Positions 20,671 through 34,500 of a DNA stretch of 64,000 bases are shown in pieces; position 1 is the stretch's first letter; each line of letters opens with the position of its first letter. The notes below the pieces were generated by a model. It was not told the origin of the DNA. It worked only from the letters and a program-made list of their open reading frames with translations, and made no database searches. Both the position numbers and the translations under genes were made by a program. The stretch comes from Pyrrhosoma nymphula. Its lineage: Eukaryota; Arthropoda; Insecta; Odonata; Coenagrionidae. The stretch covers positions 13,183,501-13,247,500 of the forward strand of contig OY754335.1 of the NCBI GenBank assembly GCA_963573305.1, read 5' to 3'.

Positions 20671-22679
20671 AACTGTTGCTATTGTTGTGTGACCTTGGAA
20701 GTGTTATTCATCCTTCATTAATTTTTGTTACAAAAATTGTCATCGCCTGAATTTATGTTAGTATAAATGTGCTTACAGTAGTTAAAATCGTGAAACCATA
20801 ATTCTTATTCGGTGAAAAAAACTAACGTGACAGAAAAAAATGGAAGTCGTTTTTAGAACCAGCATTAAAAAATTGATTCAAGAACACCTATTTTTAACAA
20901 ATCATCTGACAAAAATTTCAAAATGTAGACGGGTGTAATAGGTGTAATAAGTTTTGGTCCGAAATACACACCAAAGAGTCGAAGAAAGAGTCGAAGAGCC
21001 GTGCGCGTGACTGCGTACCACATTATTTGTTCAATCGCAATGATTGGAAAAACTTTGGTCCGAACATTATTCGTGATAAATTGCTTTCCACATCACTGTA
21101 TTAGGCTTACATAACGCTTGCGAAGAGCCGAGGAGTAGGGTTGTATCTTACAGCCAACTCGTTTAATTAAACTTAAACCGACCTTTAACCATCATTGTAC
21201 AGTAAAAAATACATTCTTTACTCTTTTTCGAGGTACTACACTTACAGTACCAAACAGTACAGTTGTAGCGAAACTTGGTGGCAGTCGCCTGCACGAAGCG
21301 GGACTTAAAGGAGGTGAGGAAGTCACGAGTGGAATGGGATGGCAAAGGAACGGATGGGGGACGGCAGCATATGGTATGCAGCGCTGCCAACATCACTGCA
21401 TTTAGAACTTAAGAGGGTGGGAAAGTGTCAGCAGCGTGTTTCTCAAGGTTTTGGATAAAGAACGAAGCTGAATTAGAATACGCTGATAATATTCGTAATC
21501 CATCGGAGAAGCCAGTCTAAACAATTGGATTCAGAGTCATAAAGAGCTTAAAATGTTATATTATTCACAGATTGAGAATTTTGAAGTTAGCAGCGCAGGT
21601 TTGCGACCTTAGGTTTGAAGGTACCCTAGTAGCCAAAAGCGGAAAGTCAAAACCTTACTATCCCATGCGGAGCTAGTCTGTAGCAATGGAATCTTTCGCT
21701 GGAATTAGTCCTCTGCGCAACTGCCACTCTGTTGCGCTATATCACTATACCTACTCGTATTCTCGAATTTTACGCCACAATTTGCGAAGTTAAAGCTTAT
21801 TGTTAGTGTTTTTACGTTGGACAGATGGTGCGGCGCGATCCGGTTCTAGCGGCTGATATTTCTAGCAGCGACAGAAACTCTAGTGAAGTGACTCAAAGTG
21901 GCGCACACTGATTTGAATAAAAGGGTTTGTTGCTCAGTTTAAATGTGAACGTGAAGAATAAATTTCCTACTGAACATCATAGAACAAAAAAAGGGACAAA
22001 CGGAATAAAATTTGCAGTTTTTGGTTGATTTGCGAAACATTTAAGGGTTTTGTGAACTAGAGGGTCTCGGCTTATGCGGTTGGTCACCACCGATCATTAT
22101 TGGAACTCAATATGCAGGAGGACCCCAAAACAGGAGGCGAAGTCTTTTCCGTGCGACGAGCAAGCGCTTGCAGATAATGGGACGTCAAATAAATATCCTC
22201 CTTCTCTGAAATATGATGAAAAATGAAGGCACAACACAAGCAACCAAATGCCCGTTTTGACAAGGGACAGGTGTCAAATAATAATCCAGTCCAAAAAACG
22301 AAAAATTATGGCTAATATATTCTTCGGTTGATAAGTTAATGGGCCCAACAATGGTCCGTTATGAGAGGTGCATTATGTTCGTCATCCTTTTATTCTCGTC
22401 CCTCGCCTCTCCTCTTACCCTGAGGGTTTTAGCTAGCCGCCCTTTTCCTTTTGCAGCTAGCTGTGAAAGGAAGGGTATGATAGAGGTAAGGTAAATGTGT
22501 TGTCGAAAGGGAAAAGGGGAAAGAGATGGCTTAGTGGGAATTTCATCGCCTTCGGTGTCGTGGAGGTAGAAGGGGATGCCTTGAGGGCTCGGCAAGTTGG
22601 CGGGGAATGCTTAGGGGCGAGTTTGTAAGGGGAGCTGAGAAAGGAGGGGGAGGTTCATACCTGGAGATCTGAATGGGCT
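20671..22679. other. Unannotated stretch
   Basis: No gene or recognisable element beyond short chance frames. Confidence 0.35.
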
Positions 22680-22815
22680 TACTGGTAGTTTGAGCGAGAT
22701 TTTTCTCCAGTAATAATGGAAACCATATTCGAATTTTATTTTAAAATTTGAGCAGTCGTAAGAAGCATATATAGTAAATACAGATATTAATGACGTAAAA
22801 CTTCGTTTTATGTGA
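22680..22815 (+). repeat. Dispersed repeat, copy 2
   Basis: TGGTAGTTTGAGCGAGATTT, AATTTTATTTTAAAAT and ATATTAATGACGTAAAACTT match the copy at 16914-17060. The divergence suggests old copies. Confidence 0.6.
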
Positions 22816-22887
22816 CTGAACACGCTTACATGCAAAACGCAGGTCAGGACACTTTAAAATTTCATGCTGGAAACTTAACCATGAGTG

Positions 22888-23110
22888 AAGGACGTTTTAT
22901 ACGAGGCACTATATACAGTACAGTCTGATGTATGGATGTAGGTATGTGCGGGGAAAATTGCGTCGTGTAAAGCGGGTAATTGCTAGAAAAACTGTGAGAT
23001 TTCATGGACAGAAGACAGGAAAGAAGACCGTGCTCTAATTCATTGCCATCGTTATCGCAAAACTCTGTTCTTCAAACTGAGCAATTTAATGCCTCGTGTA
23101 AATCGGCCTT
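22888..23110. mobile_element. Probable 223-bp MITE with 21-bp terminal inverted repeats
   Basis: The left end starts AAGGACGTTTTATACGAGG and the right end, reverse-complemented, starts AAGGCCGATTTACACGAGG; 18 of 21 terminal bases match. There is no coding capacity. I could not see a target-site duplication, so the superfamily is open. An isolated similar end occurs near 5424. Confidence 0.55.
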
Positions 23111-24701
23111 GATACCAATTCATGCGGGGTTAGTTGCTTGTAATAATACCTATTACAAGAAATGATAAACCTAGTCAAGTCTACTTAGTGAGAGTAATAA
23201 TGTTATAGATAATGTCTAACTGTACCTGTTATTATCCTTTATCCTTCGCGGAAATAATTATGTTTAAGGCTGACAAGGGTTGCTTGCTTTAATGAGAACG
23301 TGGGACAATGAGGAAAAAATGCTCAAGAAATGGTTTTGGGTTTGAGAAATCTCGGAGAGTGGACGAGGATTAGGAAATAATTTTTATTTCACAGCTTGTT
23401 CATCCGGTTCTGATTCCCGGGAGACATGACGTCTCGCAAACGCTTGTAAAACATCATAAAACTCACCCCATTGTCACCTGAGTCGATCAACAGAGCTCCT
23501 TCCTTTCCACATTTTCAGCACATCCCTTCGTCTTATTTTTTTCTATTAAAAATCTTAACGTAGGTACATTTTTATCTGCACTCTAGAACGTGAGGAAAGA
23601 AGATTTTTTAATTTGAGAGAAAGAAAAAGGAAATAATGATATGTTGGCATCCACACCGCGGAGGTGGGTTGTGGGGGGTAGGCAGGTTTTTGGCGAAGAA
23701 GGTTAGGGTTGGTTGCCATGATCGAGGGATGGAAAGGGGCTGCATTGTTGTGTACAACTTTTCTCGCTTCCATTGTCCTTACGGCGTGGCATTTCTTTCC
23801 CTTTCATCGCTCGTTATTACATATCTCGATCCCCTTTCATCTTTTTCCTGCACGTGTTGTCTTCCCCCGTCCCTTTTTCCCCCTTCGATTCCTCACTCGT
23901 CTCCTTCCCATTACTTCACCTCGAAAGCACCGAGTAATTTCGGGTCTTTCTCTTTCTCTCAGCTCTTTTTCTTCTTTCTTTCTCGTTTCGGATTCCGTTT
24001 CACTCTCGTCGTCGTCTCAAGACGAATTGAAATTTAATTTTTCTCTCTCTTCATTTTTTTCCCTCTTTCTCTTTCGGGTGAGACATTTCTTTTCGTCGTT
24101 TTCGCCTTCCTCCACCTCAATCGAATATTCGATGGATTTATTCATGTTTGTGGGTGTGTATTTACACACCTACTTGTGCTTCAGTTCCTTCATATCATCG
24201 GTGTAGATAGGTATTGATGGTGGATTGAGGATATGTAGATACGTCTAATCAGCGGATAATCTATCAAAATTTTAAAATTAAAGCAAACGGTTTCAGACTC
24301 TTGACTAAGGAGAATTTCTCTGTCAAGGACGGAAATAACAACAGCTGTGTTGCATTCACTTAAAATTTTATTTTTGTCATGACCTAGGTTTCACAATTTC
24401 TTATCTTATTAGTTTAAATACATCTAGTTTTTGACCTTAAGATAACGCTGTAGTATTAAAACCTAGGTTTTGAGTAAGAAATATCTTTATCGGAAGTTGC
24501 TTTTATTTTGATATTTAAACTTTGACGATTCACTTTTAACTGTATTTGGTTCCTTTAAATGATTCCTATGTTATGTAAAATCACTTAAATTATAAATGTC
24601 TAAACACTCGACCACTTATATCAGTATATTTATTAGATAAGTTATATGTATATGCCGTGCCACTACATCTGGTTACTACTTCAGCTCTATTTTTTTTGCA
24701 G
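23111..24701. other. Unannotated stretch with pyrimidine tract
   Basis: The C/T-rich region at about 23745-24130 keeps frames of 133 and 165 codons open on the + strand. Their Ser/Phe/Leu-only composition argues against coding. Confidence 0.4.
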
Positions 24702-24800
24702 ATGATGTCATTTATTTGTGGTTGAAGTTGTCCAAATTAATTGCTCAAGATGTTAATGCAACACAAGTTGTTCAAGTGTGCATGTATTTAAAGCTGATAG
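24702..24800 (+). CDS. Weak candidate coding exon
   Basis: The acceptor tract CTCTATTTTTTTTGCAG ends at 24701. After two bases the frame reads DVIYLWLKLSKLIAQDVNAT and QVVQVCMYLKLI up to a possible donor, ATAG|GTGATT, at 24801, or to a TAG at 24821-24823. The acceptor is strong; the donor is weak at +5. The peptide looks like an amphipathic helix. It is not phase-compatible as the direct neighbour of the other exon candidates. Confidence 0.28.
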
Positions 24801-27800
24801 GTGATTACTGTTCTATAAAATAGCATCACCTTAATGAGTCTAGGTAAATCTTATCATGCAGGCACAAAGACTGAGGCACAAAGACCTACTAGGCCCATGA
24901 ATTCCGTACTACCAACGCACTTGGCACATAAATTGGTATGTTCATAGGAATACATGCATTCAAGCGGGCAAACCAATTCTGTTCTTTTCTTCGCATTCGC
25001 TTCGAGCGTTTTCCACACCTGCGATGGCATTCTTCCCGCGAGACTTGCGGACGAATGTGCGAGGGCCTGTCAAAATGTTTTCGCTTCCAATCTCAAAATT
25101 TAGAGACTTGAGATTGTGACATGCCTCACCTGCGTTGATGACGCCTTGTCTCGTTAAGTAATTATTTCACATTGAGTTTCGGACAATAGCCTCGAGATGT
25201 GGATGGAAATCCTGAGCTGACAGTCGTAGGAAACACCTTGTTTTCTGTGATATCAAGTTCGCCTGCTGACATATTTCTAAACTTTCTCAACAAATACTGG
25301 GAAGTGAACAGTATGCTAGGTTTCAGGGGTGACCTAGAAATCATTCTAGGTGACGAACCTGACAGAAACCTCGTCTATCGATGGGAGTCTAATAATCTTA
25401 CTCTAACATTGTCAACACTTGTTTATTTACATCAGAAAATTTCCTTAAAACAGTTTTTTAAATATAATAATTGATAATCTCTATTTCAATTCACCTTTTC
25501 TTGAACCCAGTGATCGTTTCTATATCGTTCTATCTGCTCCAAGAACTCACGCTAGTATCTCATGTCGAAGATAGTAAATTCTACACCTCAGCAGAAATAA
25601 GTAATAAGAATAATCCGTTCCAGTAAAAATCGGGAAGCGATTTGGATTATTAATTTCTGAATTGTTTGTTCATAACCTTGGCATACGACAACGGATTAAG
25701 CCGAGTTTAAACATTTTTAAAAGAAACCCACCTTTTTAATCAAATATTTTATTTTTATATTTATAGTTCTCATTCAACAAATCGGGTTTTGCAGTGAACA
25801 TTAAAAATTGATCCCTGTGATAAAGAATGTGCATTATCGGGGTTACGTTTTGTGTCAATGACCTATGTTATCGACACACCCATGAACTCAAAATCTACAC
25901 ACCTGCTTAACCTTCTCTCACGATTTATTGTAGAGGAAATTCTCAATGTGGGGGTGATTCGCGTCATGTTGCAAGCTTATATAGAGATTAATTTTTTTTG
26001 TGGTAACTTTGGTTCATTTTGTATCTAATTTAGGGTGGGATTAAATTTTTTTGGAATTTCGGGTGTATTTTCACTTCCATTGGAGGAAAAGTAGGTGCAA
26101 TAAGCCACGATTTAAAAGCAAAAGCCGAAGTTAAAAAAAAAATATTTTGAAGAAATTAGAGCATCTCTATGGATATTAATTAGCTGTGAAACTTTCTTCC
26201 AGTTATTTGCGTAATTATATTTAGCATAACTCCTAAATTGTATTAGCTTTTCCAACCTCAACGGTATTTTTCCTAAAATATCTCAAAAATTAATTATTTC
26301 CAATGCGGAAATTGTGAGAAGGATTGCGATGACATACTTTGAAAAGTTTGCCTGAAAACATTTCAGGAAATATCGTTTGCAATGGGAAAGAAAAAATGGG
26401 TAAAGAACAAAAAAATCTGATTTATCAAAGCAGAGCCCTGCAATTTGGTTTCTAGTTCTTGATTTACAGAATTTAATAATTTTTCACCTCATTTAAACGT
26501 AAAAATAAAGTTATTGGAAGAAAAAGGATTGTTTTATAACTTTACTGTTGAATAAGGTGGGACTGCGTGTAAATAAGTGATTCTTCTGTAATGAGCGTGA
26601 AATATTTCACTAACTTTGTGCTGAAAATGGAGTTGCAAAATTATGCCGCAATGGTTTCAAACCACAAAGCTTGAGAATCGTGCTTGGATTTTTAATTTTC
26701 TCACGACTACCACGCTTTTTTCAAAATTAAAGACGAAGGTAGGAGATGGAACGAACGAAGAATATTTATCTCCTTTCCTTCTTAAAGGCGTGTCCTTACT
26801 TTCTTCACCGAAGCGCATGAATACCGTCATTGTTTCGAGATTTCTAATGAGCAAGTTTTGATTCTGCTTTTATGTTTTGAAAGGGAGAGCCAAGTCCCTT
26901 GCAAGATTTCGAGCGTGTTTATATTTACGTTTCCTTTCTTGGCTCTCTTGGCGATTTTTGTTGGTTTCGGAGGTGAAAGTTTTCCACGGGCCTCATAAAT
27001 ACCTAATATTTTCCACCTTTCTTTTTTTCCTCCCGTTACCTGAATCTCTCGCTTTGTGATTTTCTCACAATCTCAGCAACCTATCGCACAATTATTTCCC
27101 CTCTTCCACCTCTCGTAAACACCCCACTCCATTACCCTTTGTCACAGGCAAGCCTCCGGCCATAGGCGTGTGAATTTTCTTTTTTTTTTAAGTGTAAAAA
27201 GTAGGGGCGAAGACGACGGATTATGAGGATGATGAAGTGAGGGGAGGTTGGTAGGACTTCCTTCTCTTCTTCTTCCTCCAGTTCTGTCTTCCATCGCAAT
27301 TCATACCTCCGTAAACTACCCATTTTCCACCCCCGCACTGCCCTCCTCTTTCCTACTCGCACAACCATACCTCTCACCCGCCGGCCATCGGGCACTCCCT
27401 CGTCACTTGAGCTTCCACCCCCCACCACGCCCTTCCATCCCCCTCCCTGAATATGTTCTCAACCCACCCTCCCGTTCCCTCTGATGCCATCCGCCCTTCG
27501 TTCTCTTTCTTTTCTTGTGTTCTCATCCATCTATTTTCTTCTTCTTTTCTTCCCATCGCGAATCGCTCTGTCGCTTAAGTTTATTTTTCTATCGGGTTCA
27601 TGCTCAATTGTTTTACTTTGCGTCGTCTTCCCTATTTTTCCTTTTCCAGTTCCAGGGTTCCAGAATCATTTAATACCACCTTTTCAAAAAATATTTTTTT
27701 TTTCGAAACGCGAGTGCTTTTGTTCATTGTTTTGGGAGGAGTGATTTTTTTCGGCCCTTGAGTTGTATTCGCCTTCGGTAAACTAATGTCTTAAGGTAGA

Positions 27801-29666
27801 ACCTCTACTACAAGGACCTTCGATAACATGCCCTGATATTTTCATATATTGCAGAGAAATTATGCCTTAGTCGATCTGTGAAAAAGTAATTGGAGGTAAT
27901 CGGCCATTTAGCGCTGATAACAGGATTTGAAAATCGTCATTTTCAGCCTCAAATTACATTGCTCTTATGGCGGAATGGTGTCGTCCCTCAGTTCAACATT
28001 TTATTTCTCGAGATTTTCCGGAACAAGGCTACCTCAAAAACGACCATATGGTGATTAAATAATCAACGGATACAATGAATTTTTTCAGGTTACTTATCGG
28101 CCATTTAATGAAGATATTTATGATTGATAAGCGATGAAGTCTTACTTTCGTTCCTTAGCCGCCATATTGAAACAGACTTGGCAACTATGTTCGAGGAGAA
28201 AACAAAAACATTGGAGTAAAACTATGCAAACAAACGAAGGTTCCGGACCGGAGTGAAACTATGATATGTTGGCAGCTATACAGTGTTATCGAGTTCATCG
28301 TCAGCAATTATATATAATAAATTTGTTTTAATTATTTTTACATGAAAAGAGCAAAAGCACTCACCAGTTCTGTTGTTTTAATTCATCCCTAATTTTTTAA
28401 ATTATACTGCTTTACTGCAGTTCCAGAAAAAGTTTTTAAATTCCTCTGAGAGTCAATATAAAAGCCATTCTTCATATGACAGGATTACTTCATTTTGAAG
28501 AAGACTAATGTACTGTACAGCCATGTTGATTGATTGAAAATTATTTTCAATTATTATTAATAACATTTTGAACCATTTTATCTTGTTGCTGTCGAGTTAA
28601 TCTATGTAATGAAAGCAGTACTTCGAAGCGCAGATTCTACCTTAAGGCTCTTAAATTGGTGAGTTGAAAACTTTTCGCATACTGCCTGGAGAGTTACAGT
28701 CGATTTGGATATGAAGAAAAAAAGGACGATGTTTTCCTGTGTGGATGATTTTGGTCATACATTTATATGTGTCTGTATCATTATGTGAAACTAAGGGACC
28801 ATACCCCACGGCAGATTACGGTGGTGAAACCCCCTGACTGCCCTCTCCTTGCTCGCTCTGCCACCATTCATGCTATAAAGAACATTCATTTGTATTACCA
28901 AAAATACTTGATTGAAATAATTTATTTCTAAACGATATTTTAATGGTATTATTAACATTATCACAATTTCCGTTGGGAGAGAATTTTCTACTTAATTTTA
29001 ATTTACAATTTAACTTTCTAGCTGCAATTAAAATTTACTGTATGATTCAAATGATTTTATTGCAATAAAAAATAACCATATTATTCCCTGACGCTGTAGT
29101 GGGCAATGAACGGTTCCTTGGAAAAATATTTTTGTTTTCTCATCGCATGTAAGTCGTTAAAAGCGTTAAAGTTTTTGCTCATGTTCAACCCCAAGTAAGT
29201 TATTCAAATAAAAAATATGAATGATAATTCCTTCTATTGGAAAAAATTGAGAACTCTAGTCTTGGTGTCTAAAATATTTTCTTATTTTGACACTCCTTAG
29301 ATAAAAATAGGCGTGGCTGATTGGGATGTTAACGACGTTCATGGAAATAAACTCCCTTTTCACATATTCAAAAAGAGCAATAACTGCTTTATGATCCTAT
29401 ATATAACAGGTTTCTTCCCTGTTAATCACGTAAATCTGAGTATTCTATCTCTGCTAGTTCTACTGTGATCGATTTGAGTCCTTGATATAATTTTTAATTT
29501 AAAAATATGCATTCCACGGTGGATATTCACAACTTTAAGTAGTTGCACTACCCTGTAGCAGCTTTGAGAGTTTATTTACTTGGAGATATAACTCCTGGAG
29601 ATAACAAATATACCATGCGGAACACAACATTTTTATTTTTAAGTTTTCTTAATTCTCATGGAAATT
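24801..29666. other. Long stretch without recognised genes
   Basis: The pyrimidine-rich tract at about 27040-27680 causes several chance frames on both strands. GGCGTGTGAATTT at about 27165 resembles part of the SINE at 36794-37045. Nothing else is supported. Confidence 0.35.
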
Positions 29667-29706
29667 ACACGTAGTTTCGGCTTCAGCCATCATCGCTCAC
29701 ATCAGG
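29667..29706 (-). ncRNA. Single hammerhead-like relic
   Basis: The minus strand reads CTGATGTGAGCGATGATGG, then GGCTGAAGCC as a small stem II, GAAACTACGTG and an AT-rich tail. The GATGG-stem-GCCGAAAC layout matches the arms of the foldbacks, but this copy is not duplicated in inverse and the core is disturbed. Confidence 0.3.
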
Positions 29707-29739
29707 TTGGGTCCGTTTTACGCCACGTGCTAAACGCAA

Positions 29740-30050
29740 GTGAAGGAAGGGTCCAGAGCAAAAGATTCGGCAGTGGACAAGGGGCGTTTGCGAGGAGAAG
29801 CGGGAGGAATGAGAGGGGAGCGTGAAATATGATGGGCGATATCGCGCGACAGGTCACACTTTAAGAGAGGGCTTGGCTCATAATGTGGCTCCGGGGCAGG
29901 GAAGGGAGGGGGGAATGCAGGGAGGGGGTGCACGAGAAAGGGGAGGAAGGGACCAAAGGGGATGGACAGGGGAGTGGAAGAAAGGGGTGGGAGGGGGGAA
30001 GTTGGATGAGAGGGAAGTTGGGAGTAAGCATGCTAAATCCTTCGGGAGAA
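29740..30050. repeat. Purine-rich tract
   Basis: G/A-rich + strand with GGAGGG and GGGGAAG runs. Overlapping chance frames of 62-130 codons are explained by composition. Confidence 0.55.
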
Positions 30051-30147
30051 CGCCTCGCGCGCAGTTCCTGACTCATTCTACATCTCTCTTTGTCTCTGGC
30101 ATCTATGTCTTACTCCTCATGTGTCCCTCTTCATCGGATCGGAGGAT

Positions 30148-30648
30148 CGGTGGTTTCACTCAACTAAAGAGAATTAGACGAAACTTGCTGGAAGCATTAC
30201 TTATGTTGTCTTAAATCTACCTGATTTATTTCAGAATTATTTCCGCAGATTACTTAAGATATTTCATGTGGAAGTAGGAATTACATTGGTTCTTATGGGA
30301 TCACAAGGTACGAGTAGCGTAATTCATCAAAAAGAACCTTTTTCTAGTTAAGAATAAGAAAAACAAAAATAATGAAAATAAAGTATATCAAATTATTTTC
30401 TTACGCTATTCTGATTATGATTTAAATTATTTTTGTTTTTCTTATTCTTAACTAGAAAAGGTCCTTTCGATGAATAAAGCTAGTCGCACCTCACGTTCCC
30501 ATAAGAGCCCGTGTAATTCCATTCCCACTTCCACATCAAATATCCTAAGAAATCTATGGTAAATAATTTTGAATAAATTCAGGTATAACATAATTAATGC
30601 TTTCAGCAAGTTTCGTCGAATTCCCTTAAGCTGAGAGTGAAACCACCG
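30148..30648. repeat. Long inverted repeat with arms of about 225 bp
   Basis: The left arm (30148-30373) starts CGGTGGTTTCACTC, and the right arm (30426-30648) ends GAGTGAAACCACCG. Inside, ACGAAACTTGCTG, TTCTTATGGGA and CTAGTTAAGAATAAGAAAAA are shared in inverse, with scattered differences and small indels. The spacer is about 52 bp. No coding function is recognised in either arm, and no hammerhead core. It is a foldback transposon or a decayed inverted duplication. Confidence 0.85.
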
Positions 30649-31005
30649 AACGTCTTTAAGCTCTCGTGTGTTTGTGCGAGGAGGGAAAAGGATAGTCAGT
30701 GCGCAAGGGGATAGAAGTAGGGTTTTGTAAATGTCGGGGACACGGTCGCAGGTTTTCACTTGAGAACTTCTTCTATGTATATATGTTGGTCTTCCTCGTG
30801 GGGTCTTCGCTTCTTTTTACACGGCTGCCCTAAAGAACAGAGTTTATGTTTGCAGCGGCTGGCTATGTATGTATGTATGTTTGTTTGTTCCACCGTAGCA
30901 ACTAAACGACTGTACCGATTTTCATGCACAAACACTTTTTTGAACCACTAAGTTAGTGGGAGTGTCATAATCTACATAATACCGGAGAATAATAATATTA
31001 AAAAA

Positions 31006-31572
31006 AATAATAAAATTCTTAAAAATTAAAAAAAACACGACTGCAAAAAATAGCAATAAAAAGATAAAAATAATAAAATTATTTAAAAAAACGCGACTGC
31101 AAAAATATAGCACTAAAAATAAAAACAAAATTGGTTTTCGCTTCGTTGAATAAATATTCATTAATAACTGTTAATAATGTTTTATTACGAATAGGTGTTG
31201 GTGGTAATCTGGAACCTAATCTGTCACCTGGTATGCCTTTAATCAATAAGGAAATTTTGGCCAGCGACTAAAATGTTCAATACAGTGAGAGGCTGTCTGT
31301 ATATCTGTATACATTTGTTAATATGTTACACTGTCTAAACAGCCCCCGATTGCATTGAAAATTTTAATCGAAGGTCAAAATTTCCCAATTGATAAAAGGC
31401 ATACCAGGTGACAGATGTATGGCGGCAGATTACCTCCAACAACTATTCGTAATAAAGCATTATTAACAGATTTTAATGAATATTTATTCAACGAAGCGAA
31501 AACCAATCTTGTTTTTTATCTTTTTAGTGCTATTTTTTGCAATCGTGTTTTTTAATTTTTTAATAATTTAAT
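31006..31572. repeat. Second long inverted repeat with an internal tandem duplication
   Basis: The left arm (about 31006-31296) and right arm (31339-31572) share TTTTCGCTTCGTTGAATAAA, GTTTTATTACGAATAG, CACCTGGTATGCC and GGCTGT at the inner edge. The loop is 42 bp. The left arm carries about 60 bp twice (ACGACTGCAAAAAATAGCA and ACGCGACTGCAAAAATATAG), while the right arm has it once. It is separated from the previous inverted repeat by only about 360 bp. Confidence 0.85.
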
Positions 31573-34500
31573 TTGTCTTCAATAATATTTCTTACGGATT
31601 ATTTGTGTCTCAAGGTGAGCTTTAACCATATAAGTAATATTTTCTTATGGTTTCCCGAGTGGTACGTTCCTAGTGTACCATTCCATATTCTTTTTCGTTT
31701 AGTTACTGGTTCCAAGATCTGGTTATCCAACCACCACTTGCAAAGCATAAATTATTTTTAAGACTTTTATTTTTCTCTGGTCTCTGTATTATCAAGTGTT
31801 CTGAGTTTCCGATCCCTGTTGTGTCACGATCCACAGGAATATTTTATTAAGTTCTATTTTCTGTCTTTTATTCAAATTGTGTCTAAGCACAAAAGTTATT
31901 TTGTCCTCGTGAGTACATTCTTAGATTAAGCTATCTCCCCTTCGATGTCCGAACAAATTATGTGGGAATATATATTATGTTCTTTGCAAACAAACTATTG
32001 GTAAAATCCAGTATCCATGTAAGCACCGCTATCTATGATATGAATTATCTAATAATTTTGTACTTATGATTGTTGGATCATGGGAGAGGTGTAAAAATTG
32101 AGCAGAAGGTGAGGGAAAGAGTGAGAAAGCGATGAAGGAAGAGGATTTTAGGAAAGAGTGACGGAAGAGTGTCGACGATGTGCGATATAAGTCAATGACG
32201 TTGCGTTACCAACGGTAGATAAAAAAGACTCTGAGTTTAGCAAATGCGTGATCGTGTGTTGGTGGCTTATTTATTTTAAAATGTTTTCTTTTATTCGGAG
32301 GCGTGACAAAAAATAACGAAAAGCAATAGTGCAACGCGAAATAACGTGCCACTCTTGGATAGCTTCGTTAATTTTCATGAAAAAGTTTCTTTTATTGTGC
32401 TTCGCAAGCTGTGGATGAAGGTGTTGAAGGTTGGCATTAAAATATCTCGTCGTTTGTCGAATTGGTGTATATTCGTGTTGCTAATGGCTTTGGGCCCTCG
32501 GGTAGTTTCTGGGACTGGGCGCAAAATTTATCGTGACGTGTGGTTGCTGCAAGGTGCGGAGTAATTGGTTAACGAGGCAGAATGACAGAATAGAATAACC
32601 TTTCTTGGAAATGTAATTATTTAGTGGGGCATTCAGTAATTTTGCGATTCTATACAAAACTATGAACATTTTTAGAAGTGTTTTCCAGCATTTGAAAGGG
32701 ATTCGAAATATTCACATTTTGCGCCATGAAGGACCGCTTTCAGGAACAACGCACATGTGACCAATAAAATTATAGGATTTATAATTCTTCGCATGTGTTT
32801 AATAAGCGTTGTAGAATCATTAAATACATTTATTGATCCAGCATTCGGTCATATAACTTATTAGACCTAAAAGATGCTAACTTATGAGCTCCATAGTTAA
32901 CCAAGACGGCTGATTTTTAATGAACCGTTTGGAGTAATTTCTTGATACAAGAGTTAATGTGGGACGCTTGACGAGTTCATTTGATAATACTGGCTATTTC
33001 TAATGGGAATTAATTTCATAATACATGGATTTTAACCAGCGGTAAGAGAATTAAATAAATGATCAAAAATTGAGTTATCGTGTTTAGCAATATGCTTCTT
33101 CGGTTTCGTCCTTTTTATTCAGTATATTTCTTATGTAGTAGTTAGTAGATCTATTCATGGTATTCTGAAATTCTGAAAAACATCTTTGGAAATTTCCGTG
33201 TTCTTCCAAATAGTTTAACGTAAGCGGAGATATACAGATATTTCATCTTGATTCAAACCCATTCCAGCTACATTCAAAGCGTCAAACTCATAACTGTACA
33301 AAGTACAGATTACATTTCTGGAGCGACGCAAAAAACTAGTGTGAATTGTTTCCGAACAAAGCACTTCGCAAACATATGGGATTGGAAGTAGAGTAAACCT
33401 GCGTTGTTTATGTCGTCAATGAGTCATATTGGATGAGTTTATGGGCTGATATACTCTATCTCTGCTAACGGAATAGAAGAGAGTTTTATAATGGCTTCTT
33501 CATATTTTGTAGAGGCTCTGATTAATTTGAAAGAGGCATAGCGGCCGGAATTTCCCCATGTGCGTGGTCGATAAGCATAGAGACTTGGGTTCTAAAGACT
33601 CGCAGAACCACAAATTCAATTATAATATTTCCAATGGTGCGAATAAATATGTAATGAAAATATACTTCATTAGAGTAATTACTACTCTCCGTAGGTGGAG
33701 ACTTAGGAAACTTACGAGGTGAAAAGAAATGTGATGATTTCATCTCATGCTCTCACCATGTCTATGCGGATACATGTATGTGCCCTGGAGCAAGTTAATT
33801 TTTCTGATTTTACAGTTAAGTATACGGCAGAAGTTTGTGTAATATAATTACTGCTCGCCGACCTTTCAACCAATAGGTCCTAGGTAAAAATCATGCCTCT
33901 GACATGGATTTGAGTTTAAACTCTTGAGTTAGGATTTGCGGTACAACGTGAGCAGTTTGAGCTCCGAAACACCCAAGTGTACCACTACGATATACTACTC
34001 ATGTATTAGTCTTTGGAATCATCTGCTTTTCAATCCTAACTGCAGCTAAAATTCATTCGCCCATTCTTCCCTATCTCATGCCTACAGTTCTTCTTTCAAA
34101 GCCCCGTCGATATCTGCACGTTCGGGTATTCCGGTCCTTGGTCTTCCATGCAGGACTTTCAACTAATATTAGCAAGATATAGATCAAGTTTTGACGTGAC
34201 TGCAAGACGTCGGAACCCCTTGAAAGAATAAATCAAGAACGCCCTAATAAATAAGATGCCTATCGATCCAGATAAGATATCACTCCCGATATTCATGATG
34301 GCCGAAATTTCTCATTCTTTTGATGTTTTTCTTTGAGGATCCGTGGTGACTTTGTGATCGTGGTCCCAATATGGAGGAGGAGAGGGAGTGTAAAAGGAAT
34401 ATAAAGGGTACGGCGTCTTTTTCTTCGGATTTTTTTTTTAATAAGAAACAATATTTTTTTTCTTGGTGCTGACTCCTCTAAAAAGTTGAAAGGGAGTTCA

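Noticed and set aside
20651..21120. Possible second mariner beginning TTAGGTTGG
   Set aside because: No matching terminal repeat at the far side and no transposase motif.
23709..24206. 165-codon open frame on the + strand
   Set aside because: It lies in a C/T-rich tract. The translation is almost only Ser, Phe and Leu, so it is open because of composition.
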